Assembly: GCA_002633005.1 (NCBI GenBank)
Contig: NMRA01000001.1
Span: 3,166,997 to 3,230,996, forward strand
Origin: Phoronis australis
Lineage: Eukaryota; Phoronida; Phoronidae
Direction: 5' to 3'
DNA: 64,000 bases
Shown: positions 13,201 through 24,397 of the stretch, piece by piece
Layout: each line of letters starts with the position of its first letter
Position numbering within the stretch: position 1 is the first letter of the stretch
Program-made: the position numbers and the translations under genes
Notes under the pieces: model-generated
Told to the model about the DNA's origin: nothing
Seen by the model: only the letters and a program-made list of their open reading frames with translations
The model's database searches: none

Positions 13201-16200
13201 GTGTATTTATAGTAAAGGTTGCTTCAAAAATGGTCATTTTCCCCTTTAAAGCATTTTGTTTTCATTTAATTAATGCCAGATCAGATTAAAGAAGTATTAG
13301 ACCCTGGCTGTTACAACCATGTAGTCACCACAAGGGACCTGCTCTCTCAGGGAAATAATTGCACAGCCCAGCCAATAGAGGTCCCTACCTAGTTCACAGG
13401 AGTCCTCCACCAGCAGCCAAGCATTGTTCTTCACCTGTCCAAACCAGGTGTAGATGTGAGACTTCTGACCATCAGTCACCAGCTTGTGCAAGACTGGACA
13501 GAACTCATTGACCACCAGGTGACCAATCTCGGGATTCTCTCGCAGGTTCACCAGTTCAATCTGAAAATGAAACATTCGAATGTATTTGAATTCAGAGAAT
13601 TATTGAAAATGTACTAGCAGGAAACAGCAAATGTCTCCAGCAAATGCTACCATAATGTTCAAAAGGCGTTAATACCAGACAACATGTCCGTATTCAAACT
13701 ACACCTACTTAGTAGTGGCTGCTGAATTACGTCGTTGAATATTTAGCCCATCACAAGGCGGTAATTTTCATTTTGCGAAAAAGAATTTGAGCATTGTAGC
13801 TCCAAATTTTAGAGTAATGCTTACAAGCTACTTTCAAACTTATGTACTGAGTAAGCGCAAAAAGAAAAAGAAAAAACATCAATAAAAGCTGCACTTCTCC
13901 CATATTACGTCTCTTAATCTCAAAAAAATCGAACCCACGATACGATTTCATTTTGGTTACCAACAAGAGCACAAAAGCCATCAACAACTTGGCAGAAATG
14001 CTTCAGAGTTTATTGGGGTTGGCCAACTCTAAAATTGAGAATTCGAAAATGTCGCACATACGCATCGCTTGCGACTCGAGTTGGTAAAGGAAATAGAATC
14101 ATATTATGGCGACGAATACTACGAGACCGATTTTATGAGAGTTAAAGACCAAATTTGATATTTGTGTTTAAGCCAGCTGAACAGGGCAAACCACAGTCTT
14201 AAATGCCACAACTTAATAATTATTTTATAATTTAGACAGTTTAATCTTTGGGATGATGCATTTGTGCAAGAAAGTTAGGCATTATTACAATATCTGAAAA
14301 GCAACTTGATGAAGACACCATGATTTAGCATCTAGGTGATGGTTTGTGTTCCACTTCTGGTTGTAACCAAACAATCTCTCAAAGATCTACCAATCGGAAA
14401 CCCACATGAGGTCTTGTAAACCTTATCCAGGTTTCCAGCGAGGGGATCAATTTACTAATTTGCACCGCCACTTCTATTGGACCTACCCGCTTCAGTGGGT
14501 CTTTTGTCTGCATAAAATATCCTAGAATGCCCTCTGCTGACTTCAGTGTTGACAAAACTAACTCTGAAATAATGGAAACAGATAAAATACACTACATACG
14601 AGGGAAATGTACAACTTCACACAGCTGGCGTCTTAAGACCTGCGATACACATGCTACATTTTACTGGCTAAGACAATTGAGTTTACATTTTACAGAAACT
14701 TGACAGCTAAAAATTATTTCAAGATCAAAGGTACCATAAAATTACATTCTTTTACAATGAATAATTAAATTAAAACAGCAAAGCAAAATCAAATATATAA
14801 TTTTAAACTAAAAATGGCAACAACGAATATTTTAGATTTATTCAATGTTTGAAGCACTAGTTTTGGACAAAAATGAAAGGACGAAGAGCAAAGAACCCTT
14901 AGATTGTGTACACTATAAAGTAGTACCTCTCTCATGAGTAGCACGGTTAACATGGGAGAAAGACGTGTCTGGTGACTCATCATAAGAGGGGGAAAGTTCA
15001 AACTCTGCGGGTGGTGTATCAGAGTCAGAACTACCCTCCGCGACAGGAGGTGAACCTGGAGAGAACACAACAGTAGTAGTTAGAGACTGCAACAAAAGAT
15101 GGGGCAAGCTACACCACAAGACTCGGTGTTGAGGTCAGAGGTCAAGCATAGAACATAAATTTATATAGAGTATGCACAAGGACATTTTTATCATTCCATG
15201 TCGAAATATAAATTCAACTAAACAAATGGAAGAGCTTAATAAAGTCTTAGCAATGATTACATGTAGGTTTCAAAATCTTTGATTTTTGTTTGAAAGCAGC
15301 CGCTTTACAAGACAATGAGACAATTTTTAGCACACCAGCGGAAATTTGAAAAAAAAAACGGAATTCACACCACTCACCACTGATCGAAAATTCATAACAC
15401 TAACCAGCTGTTTACTCACCTTTTGTCTCTTCAGTTACTGGTTTTTTGTCGACCACGGCTGAAAGATCAGCAATCACATCAGGTGGCGCTTCACTCAGTT
15501 GATTTTGCGACTTTCTGGTCTTCTTTGGTGACCCATTAGGAGAGCAGAGAGGAGAACGGAATGACACATGAATCTCCTTCGCAAAGCTAACAGATTTCTT
15601 TACGCGACTAGTCTCTGAATCATCTGAACCATCTGACTGGTTACTGACATCACCACCAGAGGGCAGACACGCTTGATCACCATCGGTGTCACCACTAGGC
15701 AAGTTTAATCCTTCCGATGATGTCTCCAGAACAAGCGAGGGTGCTTCCACTTCAGAAGCCTTTGAAACATCTTCAGAATTCAGAGGTTCGTCGCGCAGAA
15801 AATCCATGAGGGCGCTGTCTCTGTCAATCAACTCACTCACCGGTCGAGGTTTGCTCCTAGATGAGGAGCCATCTCCAGTCTCACTCAGCTGTGAAACACT
15901 GGAGAACGAAAATGATCGGGAATGAGCCTTCTTTCTAAGACACGATTTGAGTGGTCGTCGTATAACATGTCGTACTTGAGGATTCGGTGGTTTTTGTCGA
16001 ACAAACTGTTCTTTGATCCCCCTATCCAAACTAGACATCTGCTGAGTATCCCCGTCAGACTTTGATCTATGCAATTTCACATGGTTAGAGTCACTGCGCA
16101 TAACTTTGCTCAGACTTTCAAGCGACTGACTACTCTGTAAACTAGACTGTTTTCTAGGAGAGTGAATGGGAGTGAAGCGTGTGTAACTATCATACGGAAA

Positions 16201-18450
16201 ACTAGGTGTCGCCACAGGTCTAGGTGAACAACTGTGGGAGCCTGGATCGATGCCTGAGGAGGAGCTAGAGTCAATACTCATGTTCCATACACCGCCATCG
16301 GGCGACTGTGTTGGCAATCGCAGATTCTCACTGAAACCCTTACCGTCCTTACCCACACCCCGTTCTCTTCCTGACTGTTGTTTCTTCACGTTGACGTTTC
16401 GGTTATCAGTGCACTTGTGGCATGGTTGACTGTCCGTAGCGTTGCTCATTGTAGCAAACCGTTTTGCAGGTAAAACGATGTAGGCCTTACCCTCTCCTTG
16501 GCAGATCACACGAGCATCATCAAACAAGTGGTGGACATGGGGAGAAAACTGCGAATTACACGTTGATTCCTTTTTACACTCTTGCTTGCCGTCATTGCTA
16601 GACAACCAGTCACAGCAGCTCACACTGTGTAAACGCGGCGGTTTCGGCGGGACATTCTTTGGTCGGAACAGCTTCTCTAACACCGGTGGGAGAGGTGGAG
16701 CATTGCTCAAAAAATCCAGCTGTGGTAGTTCATTTTTGGCAAAGAATTCACTACGCGCACTTTTTCGCGGTGTTGGTGGAGATAACGATGTCTGCTCTTT
16801 GTACTTGTTTATTCGATCCACGTCTCTTTTTGTCTCATTCAATACATGCTGCAGCAGATCAAACTCGTTTGTTTTTGACTTTTTGTCAAAAGAAGTTTGT
16901 AAAGATTTGCTAAGTCTATTGTTGTTGTTGTTACTATTGTTGTTGATGTTGTTGTTGTTGTTGTTATTGTTGTTGCCAATGATGTTATGTTGTCCTTGTT
17001 TATCACCACCACTAGTTTTACCAAACGATGTCTGAACGCACTGATGGCTGACGGTAGGCACGCGTTCCACGCTACGCATAGGGCTTGTAGCCACAGTCTT
17101 GTGCGTTCCACCAAAAGACACGTGAACATCATTGCTCAGCGATGGGCTCCACATGTGCTGATAGTTCTCTGGTGAGCCACAACTGTCCAGGCTCTCATGA
17201 GATTTCATCCTCTGGAAAATTTCAAACAGTGTGAACGAATGTCTCTTGTTGGTGTTGTCCTCGTCAGTGGAGATCTTCGTGTCAGTTTTTTCTGACGTTT
17301 CCCGCATCTTCAGACTAGGCATGCTCTCGCTTCGTGTTTGGGGCTCGTCCGGGGTGTGAACTTCCTTCCATGTTGTGTATGTCTTCCGCAACTGCCCCCA
17401 AGTGGTCAAACTAGGAGATGCACATTCTGCATATAGATCTAATTTCTGCATCGCAGAGCCAGCGAGTTTCAACTGTGAGATGTTCCCTTGGGTCTCCGAC
17501 CCGCTGTGATGTATGGCCGTGTTCTGACTACCACTGCTACGACTTCGAGTGCCATCTGAATGTTCAGACACACTGTGAGACCTCGAGCCTCCTGATTCAC
17601 TCATTTTTGCCCAGGTTGTGAGCTGCTCTTGAGAGTCAGCCTTCCCCGCAAACACACGCTTCGGGTCCCAGTTTTCATCGGATGTCTTTATGGGACTGTC
17701 GTCAAATATCAATGTATAATTATCCTTAGGCGTTTCATAATTACACGACACCAGTTCCTCATTGCCACAGCTGTCTAAAACCGTAGCATTTTTGTCTAAA
17801 CTGTCCGTTGATACTTTAACTGGGCTGCACCCAGAAGCAAATAATGGTGACTTGAAGTCTGACAAATCACTAGAGCTGACCACAGCCAGTTGAGGGTAAC
17901 CCAAATAGTCGTAAGTGAGATTCTGGAAATCTTGCGAGGACAGGAGTTCGTTATCCGCAGCATAGAAGTCTTCGCAAATTTCCTCACTGTCCGTTTGCGA
18001 CAAGATTGACTTTTCTTGTTCACTCAAACAAGAATCGTCCATCATTGCAGACAACGGTGGCCTGGGACAATTGTCAACACAGTTATTAATGTTACCCAAT
18101 GCTGAGGCTTTATTGGGTGCATCATTTTGTTTACAACAAGAGAGCGGATTAAGCAGAGGCTCATTTTCATTCAAGTAGTTCCAAGCATAGACATCAGAGA
18201 GCGCTTGTGCAGTGTTAAGATCCCCAGAATCTGACATCTCCATGTCGATTTCTGCTAAACGAGCGTCAAATTGTTTCGCCTCCTCATCATTGCGCAAAAG
18301 CTCCAATGCGTTCAATCCGTGCGTGTGATTGGCCGGGAATTCACTGGATGGGTGACTCTCCAGGCCCGATGACTGCATGCTGCTGCCCTCTGTTGGACAT
18401 GACCTCCCCTCACCATCACTTGAACACTGCATGTTGTCTATATGCTCTGC
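4011..18450 (-). CDS. RUSC2: RUSC1/RUSC2-type RUN and SH3 domain protein, 7 coding exons, 1646 aa
   Basis: Scaffold/trafficking adaptor of the RUSC (iporin/NESCA) family. Known members bind Rab1, AP complexes and kinesin adaptors; that role is family knowledge. Coding exons in transcript order: 18432-15420 (exon starts at 18450 after TTCCAG; ATG at 18432), 15055-14927, 14563-14406, 13560-13389, 8284-8179, 6406-5255, 4221-4011. All junctions are GT-AG, carried phases match at each one, and the sum is 4941 nt. Residues 1 to about 1045 are low-complexity, Ser/Asn-rich and disordered, with Pro-rich patches (PPLPPVLEKL, NVPPKPPRL) and a KKSVSFAKEIHVSF motif. The RUN domain spans roughly 1050-1245 (VGHLV-like IGHLVVNEFCPVLHKLV, then KFCAFVLGLLN, SLDFWLQHL and LQPLAVLPFRLDL). 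The SH3 domain lies in the last 70 residues. The protein is slightly longer than human RUSC2 (about 1,500 aa). RUSC1 versus RUSC2 cannot be separated; it is probably the pre-duplication single gene. No 5' non-coding exon was found. Confidence 0.92.
6447..7320 (-). mobile_element. SINE-like element copy 1 with palindromic tail (RUSC intron 5)
   Basis: About 870 bp shared with 41011-41890. On the minus strand a tRNA-like head is visible: GAGTGGTGTGGTGGTAAAG (box A region) and GGGTTCGAATCC (box B) between about 6520 and 6605. The distal part (about 7150-7305) is a long imperfect palindrome whose arms start AGATTATTACATG and end CATGTAATAATCT and include CCCTCGTGGATTTTG / CCAAAATCCAC. The element lies in the intron directly after the RUN exon pair. 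Confidence 0.7.
8179..8284 (-). other. RUSC2: RUSC isolated RUN-domain exon in a repeat-rich intron
   Basis: A 106-bp exon bounded by TTTTTCAG and CTCAA|GTAAGT. It encodes PSTRALNDLVCSIRSTM then KFCAFVLGLLN, the conserved RUN segment seen in RUSC proteins as PST(K/R)xLxxLY...RF(N/H)AFILGLLN. It joins exon 13560-13389 (donor CTAG|GTAGGG) by G+GT and exon 6406-5255 by AA+C. It lies about 5.1 kb from the upstream exon and 1.8 kb from the downstream one, both introns being filled with repeats. Confidence 0.9.
8818..10327. mobile_element. Non-autonomous element with inverted termini, tandem core and (GGAC)n tail (RUSC intron 4)
   Basis: Ends are ATGCGCCCACA (8818-8828) and TGTGGGCGCAT (10317-10327), perfect 11-bp inverted repeats. 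Inside are two tandem copies of a unit of about 450 bp (about 9199-9646 and 9647-10098), each made of roughly 150-bp subunits beginning GCCACTAGG(G/T)GGC. Then a (GGAC)n run lies at about 10233-10281. The 3' terminus is itself a hairpin: ATGCGTCCACATA / TATGTGGGCGCAT (10298-10327). No coding capacity; open frames here are chance. Confidence 0.65.
11395..11600. repeat. Diverged tandem repeat related to 56225-56640
   Basis: Two partial units (GTCCCTTTGACATCCAAAATTT... and GTCGCTTTAATATCCGAAATTT...) in tandem. The phrase AACGACAATGTCCCTTTGA recurs near 56375. Confidence 0.35.
11985..12430. repeat. Diverged relative of the 8818-10327 element
   Basis: GTTGAAATCCACCCGCAACTGC aligns with the left end of the 8818 element, and AATGTGAGGGTGCATG with its right end. 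Internal phrases such as GCCATTTTGAC and AATTTCATCAAAATC recur. Much older copy; limits are approximate. Confidence 0.35.
14580..14920. other. RUSC intron 2
   Basis: AT-rich spacer between the short donor AGAG|GTACTA at 14927 and the acceptor at 14564. No repeat or coding signal recognised. An in-frame stop occurs shortly after the donor. Confidence 0.5.
15420..18450 (-). other. RUSC2: RUSC first coding exon: long disordered N-terminal region
   Basis: Single 3-kb exon coding for about 1,004 residues, ending in the strong donor AAAAG|GTGAGT. The start ATG (18432) follows 18 nt of exon after a TTCCAG acceptor, so at least one upstream untranslated exon must exist. The composition is Ser/Thr/Asn rich with many SP and RSxS sites, which fits a phosphorylated scaffold. 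An Asn run is encoded by AAC repeats at about 16919-16976. The reverse strand of this exon shows several open frames that are only antisense shadows. Confidence 0.9.
16919..16976 (-). repeat. RUSC2: AAC trinucleotide repeat coding for an Asn tract in RUSC
   Basis: Imperfect (AAC)n on the minus strand translated as runs of Asn broken by Ile and Ser. Expected to vary in length between individuals. Confidence 0.85.
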
Positions 18451-21400
18451 CTGGAATAAAATTGCACACTGTTATTACTTCAAAAAACTGAACCTATTAA
18501 CAGAGTTAAATATAATCCGACTGCAGTCTGCTCAGAAACAAAAATTTCCTTATCTGGAAAATCAAAGATATAATACATCTACACAAAATGTATTCTCACT
18601 TGAATTACTACAAAAATCAAAAGATGAATTTCAGGGAGTAAAGACACTTGGATCCTTACAACAAAAAATGAAAACAACACAAAACATGTTGCGATATTTT
18701 CAATTAGCAAAAATGAACAACCAATCCTTTGAAGTGGCCATCATGTTTAAGTCAAGCCTCAAACCAATTTAACCTAAAGGTAACCACCAGAACATCCCTC
18801 TTGATGTTGGCATGCCAGCAAGCTGACCAACTAATGTGTGGTGTGAATATACCGGTAATCTACACTCACCAGTCTTACAAACAAACTGGCAAGTCATCAA
18901 CAAAAAGTTTCTAACAGACACCTATGATCGTTGAACGAAACAGTTCCTAATGGGAAGAACCAATATATAAGTTCACTAAACCTTCTGTGCATTTGTGTCT
19001 TTTTTTACTTATAATTGTTACGTTGTTGTACCATTTTATCTTCATTGGGAGCTCCTCTTTCAACAATGACATTTTCTAATCAAAACACTCATTTCAATAA
19101 AATAAATAGAGACTTTCTCCTTAAATCTGATGCGTGGCATGACAAGATCCCCATACACTTTCAATAATATTGAGAATTCAACGTACTCGCTGTCTATCAA
19201 AGAAGGGCCCTTGCTCACCTGAGGGTATGTCAGTGCCTTTTGAATGGAGGGACATTCACCCCCGCCCCCCAGTCACCAAGTTACCCCAGTCACTACGAAT
19301 AACACGACTCCCTCACACAACCCCACCCACCTCGATGGCCACCCCTCATGATCATAGCCCAAAGTTGTCACTACTATGATCTTTCTGTTTATTCTGAACC
19401 ACTGCCAGTCACTTCTTAGAGTAGACCACCCATCAGTTCTCCTGTTTTTCTAGGAATTGGACAAGCCTCAATAGTAGGGGTGTCAAGTAAAGAACTGAGG
19501 AATCCCATGAATGACTTGCTGTGCTGAATACAGTGTGATCACCCTACACCAACAATGAATAAACTAAACCAGATTCTGTTCTCCACAGCAAAGCATGATT
19601 GTGAAAACCTTCTGATGCCAACGTGTCCAGATGAAGTGATTCTAACCTTGAGATGACATATCATTTGAGAGATTTTGGGTCCTGAACAGAGAACAGGAAA
19701 TTTCTTTTGATTTAAAATGGTTTCTAGATAGGAATGAGGCTAAAATTCGATCCTAATTTCGAGGCATGGAGGACCCTGCAAAGCTTACAAAATTAACTTA
19801 AAAATGAAAATAAAACCGCATTAGGAAGGAGGTCAGTGTTTTCACAAGACCAGAAATGCAGTACGTGTAAAAGGAACCGTTGAGTCCCTGGAACTATTTC
19901 ACATGCAACTACCCTGAGTTAGTGAGGCAAAAAAGCTGATAATTTGTGAACGAACTGATGGTTCGTTAGTAATCTTGCAACTTGTTATCATAAGCAGTCT
20001 TAGATATGGATGCAAATGATCCATAGTTGGTTTCCATGCTGCAAGCTTTAAACAAGTCACTGACTGCAAATCAATACTGTCTAAAGTGATGCAATGGTTT
20101 GACAAACAAGTTTCTTGTCTGTAGCTTTTACAAGTATGGTACCAGCAAAATGAGGCTGAAACATAAACAAAGTTTACAGACCACAGGGAGTATGTGATCA
20201 GACATCCTCTAATAAATGAAATGTGTTGCTGAAACTGACAAAGTCAGACATTAGGAAAGTACACTCTTCAGTCTGTGGCTGTACATGGTCCTCAATCCCT
20301 CGATATTGGGGCCGTACTGGGGCTGAATATCAGCCCCCTTCCCCTCCCAAAAACATTAAAAAATCATGCGAAATCCCTCTTTTCAAGTCAAAACAATTCC
20401 CCTCTAAACAATCGCAAATCCCCTTGTGGTATATATACCATAAAAAGCAATACAATATATAAACATCACAGAAATTCCCCTCTTAGTAAAAATGGCACAA
20501 AATTCTCATCCTGATAAAAAATGCCCATTTAAAAGGTACGAGCACCTTTCCTCTAAGGTGAACGACGGCCCTGCTAAAAGCTATCAGACAAAACACCGTT
20601 TCCCCTTCCTGACAATCAATATTATGGGGGCAAAACCATAATTACAAAATGGCTTAGTAACTTTCCTATTAATTACCCTTCACTCTACGTCAGGAGGAAA
20701 ACCACTCTGTCCATGAAATCTGGCTTGTGATAAGTAGTAACAATGAGGAATTACACTCGTGTTGTCTGAATTCTGCTGGCGTGTAATGCACACTTTTATT
20801 GTCTAAGGAAAGATGAACGAAACAAAGCAGTCCTGTAACCAAGGGTGTAATCTTTCTACTCAAATCAAAATGGAAATCAAAAATTATTTTTGGCATTTTT
20901 CGTTCTACTTTGTGCAAACACAAGATGAGTGTTTCTTATTCCGTGATGGAGACCACTATGTGCAAATGACTGTCTAGTCTATCTAGTCGAAGTTCGCATT
21001 TGATGACCCCTGGCTAAAAACTCGAGTAAGAACTCAAAATTTTGTGCAAAAAGTTGATGATGAAGGTCATTAAGTGCAAACTAAGATTAGACAGTTATCC
21101 ACGTAACCCATAGTGTATTCAAGCATAGAATAATAGATACTCAACTTGAGTATGCACAAAATTCAAGTAGAAAATGCAAAAAAATAAACTCGAGTTCTAT
21201 CTTGAGTAAAAAGATTACACCCTACGACCTGAGCTTTTGAGAATTGCACCCATAATGAATTATTTCAATTTAAATTATGATTTATTAATTTTTACGTAAA
21301 ATGCAAAAACAACTGATACGTACTCATAACCAAAAAGCATCCACAGAAATCATGTGATTTTAAAAATTAAGATTTAAAATGACAATTCTCGTGGAAAACC

Positions 21401-22200
21401 ATATTAGAAAAAATTACAGTAACTGTTCTTTTTTCAAGACGATAATATAAACTTTGGCAGGTTATGCGTGCTGTGCTGCAACACTCAACCACACACAAAT
21501 ACTGAAAGCATGAATCTACCTACAATCTACCAGCCAGACTAAACAGAGAAAGATAAAAAGAAATAATCAGAAGAAATGTTTCAGTTTTCAATTCATTACA
21601 TCTGACATTCTGCGCCTGACACAGCCTGGTCTGACATGTGATGGTCAGAAATGTCTTGGAACATCAACAGCTGAAGATGACTGGAACCATCCAGTAACAG
21701 AAACTGAACATACACCAAACATTCACATCTGTTGAGATGGAAAAGCCTGTGTTAATGGAGGTCAATGCTTAAAGTAATCAGATGCAGATAAGCAGGAAAT
21801 GGAATGATGACAAATAGACATCAGAAACCTTGGAAGGAAAACTGGCCAAATTGGTTTTTCCAAACATTCACAAATTACTGCCGCCCAGCGGCCAACATGA
21901 AATATATCGTGTTAATGGAAAAATTCAAGTTCTCAAAAATTTAAGATCTTCGTAAAAATGAAATATCCTATCACTAATAGAGTATGCAGCAAATCCATAC
22001 ATTTCCACAGAGAGGCGGCGGAAAACTAAGACATTGAAGGTAGTTAGAATATTTTCAAACATTCTTCCACCACCTGAACTGAATTTTTGATTTGAAACAC
22101 ATCATATAATGAAATTTTTTTCAAATTTGTTCCTTAGTCAAAATAGGTATTGACTTGGAAAGAACGGACAGCTTCATTCTACAAATCATGGGTGGAGCAG

Positions 22201-22260
22201 CACTGAAAAAAGTGGGCTATAGCCCAACAGCCAACCCCCCCCCTGTGGTGCACCGTCTAT
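22201..22260 (+). repeat. Dispersed C-rich repeat, copy 1
   Basis: ACTGAAAAAAGTGGGCTATAGCCC followed by a C run and GTGGTGCACC..CTATG. Aligns with 27756-27830. Confidence 0.5.
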
Positions 22261-23028
22261 GCAAGTGTTATGGCGGGGCATTTTATGGTCCAAGCAAGAT
22301 TTCGAGGCCATTACGAACTGTCATGTAATGCCATCAAAGGTAAGAACAACTTGACATGAGCCTTGTATAGTGGTAAGTGTTTTTAGTCAAAAGTTATAGT
22401 TTCCTTGACGAAACACGAGTTAATTAATTCCACTTAAAAGTTGCTGTATACTTGCCCTCTGTCAAAAAATATACTTTTGACTTAAAGCTCTCCCTTGTTG
22501 TGGTATCAAGTTGTTCATGACTAAACAAAACAGATGATTCATCAGAGTGAGGCGCAAATTCAAAACAATTACTCGGAAAGTGATCTCATAAAAAAATTGA
22601 CAGCCGAGGAAAGTTTTGTAGCTGCTCTATAAAATTTTTCGGAGATCTAATTTTTTAAGATAGAAAAGTTTCAGAATATGAAACTTCTCTGCTTGGCAAA
22701 ACCTGTTTCACGTAATTCAACAGGATGAGACTTGCATTTCAAAAAGTGAAAAGAAAAATCATGAACTGCCTGTTAATTACTAGAGTCAGGCTTCTGACTG
22801 GGTACAGGCAGAAACAGTACGAAGGCAAGGTCCCTCAGCTCTTTTACTTATTGCATAAGACTAATATATTGCTAAAACAGTATTTGCATGTCCATAATTC
22901 TAATTTCAATTTTGCATATATATGGATATTTTGAATTTATCCATTTAGCCTCTGATACAATACTAGTTGTTTACTTAAGATTTAACTGAAGCCTTAGAAA
23001 TCAGTCTCTCTCCCAACAGTAATGTCAC

Positions 23029-23068
23029 ACGCATACACACATGCACACACACACACACACAAACGCAC
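23029..23068 (+). repeat. (CA)n microsatellite
   Basis: Imperfect CA/CACACG run of about 40 bp. Confidence 0.8.
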
Positions 23069-24288
23069 GGCTAATCGATATTTTCAACAGACGATAATGA
23101 CCTGCAACTACCAATTCCAGTTGGAGATTTCCACGGCAAAATGTCTATTATCGATCAAACTACAGATCGCGTTGTTTCCAGAAACAGAGGAGTGTGAATA
23201 ACACAAACAACGACTATCAACTAACGGTCTAATTTGTGCAATCAATAACTGTGGCCACATGAATTAAAAAATTTTTAGCCCCCAGTAAGGGAATAATTAC
23301 TAAAACGTTGATGACAGGGTGACCGATAACATGACTTGATAGAAGGAGCCTCATTAACATATTCGATAGTAATGTGACGTCTTTCGTCTAGTAAATGCAG
23401 CTCGAGAAATATTGATCCGATTCTGAGCCATGCGTTGCAGTTCACATAAGCTGAACTGATGCTGATTCATTCCCTGATGTAGAATCACACCATAGCTACT
23501 AATGCACAACAGACGGCCTGCAGTGTAGTTCAGAGAAAGCTATTCTGGTGCTGGCAAACTGAGTATGCCAAATCGATCTAATGAAGGAATTAATAGACGC
23601 AGCATCCATTTGAAGCTATTGACGCTCAAGTGTAGTAAATGTCATTTTCGTAATCATGACTTTAACAGACAATTTCTTCTTGGCCCAAAATCAGTTCAGG
23701 AACAGTACGGTAAAATCTCATCACTTTAGGACACAATATGGCAGACAGGTGAACTTCTATTTTCTCATCTTTTCATAAATGATATTCTAACCCACAATAA
23801 TGCTTTGCCATATCTAGTTCTGTACAATAGCAAACAAAAGAAAATATTTTGAAAATTTGAGAGAATTTACAACAATACTCTTGAAAGTGCAATTTTGGCA
23901 ATTATTTTAGTGAGGTTTTACTGTACTCTGGTATGCAAGCAAACTTCCCACAATGCAGAGGTGTCCTATAACTTACAACATTTCGTTTTAGTTAGAAAAC
24001 GAGAAATACAACAACTCTGAACCGCAAAACTGAATGTGCACCTCATAACTTAAAACTTAAAGCATGGTCAGACTGCACGCAAGCGAGTGATGTGATTTTA
24101 TTCGCATTGAATTGGAGCAACTGAATTTCTGTTTTAGTCTCCACACAGCATGCGAGCGACTGTTGCGATGAGAGCGACATCGCATGACTGAAAACTGGAC
24201 ATCAACTCTCGTTATCGCGTTGCTTGAATCAATAACAGGGCACAAATTTCGATTTGACCATGACAATTTCGTAGACTTCCTCTGAAGC

Positions 24289-24397
24289 ATGCTGATTCAT
24301 TCAATAAGAGAAGTGAAGTTATTGCAGGACGATCATAAAGACGTTCACGTAAAGCAACAGACTTGGAAGCGTATTGCCGATAAATTTAACTTGACAA
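24289..24397 (+). CDS. First exon of a MADF-domain gene, probably transposon-associated
   Basis: ATG with an in-frame TGA two codons upstream, then MLIHSIREVKLLQDDHKD and TWKRIADKFNLT, which matches the MADF pattern (LI..VR...LL.D..HKDY....K...W..IA..L.LT). It ends ACAA|GTGAGA, a consensus donor, with a one-base carry. No continuation was found. Sequence some 220 bp upstream begins GGTCAGACTGC with repeated GCGA/TCGC motifs, reminiscent of PIF/Harbinger termini; those elements carry a MADF gene beside the transposase. A host MADF gene or a decayed copy is possible. Confidence 0.5.

Larger units (their letters stand above)
18451..24060. other. Long non-coding stretch upstream of the RUSC coding exons
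   Basis: No supported exon on either strand. Holds a low-complexity repeat with CCCCTTCCCCTCCC near 20325-20350, a GTGGGCTATAGCCC repeat near 22205-22260 related to 27756-27830, and a CA microsatellite near 23035. The RUSC 5' UTR exon(s) should be in this region or further right but cannot be placed by eye. Confidence 0.5.

Noticed and set aside
13297-13388. Open frame continuing past the RUSC exon 4 donor
   Set aside because: Translation past CTAG|GTAGGG does not resemble RUN, whereas splicing to 8284 restores the conserved PST..GLLN segment in phase.
14927-15070. Stop codon soon after RUSC exon 2 as evidence for an early terminus
   Set aside because: The GTACTA donor before that stop joins in phase to a RUN exon at 14563, giving an unbroken frame; early termination would lose all known domains.
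16586-17175. Plus-strand ORFs rich in Leu
   Set aside because: Antisense of the RUSC first exon; the Leu run is the reverse of the AAC/Asn repeat.
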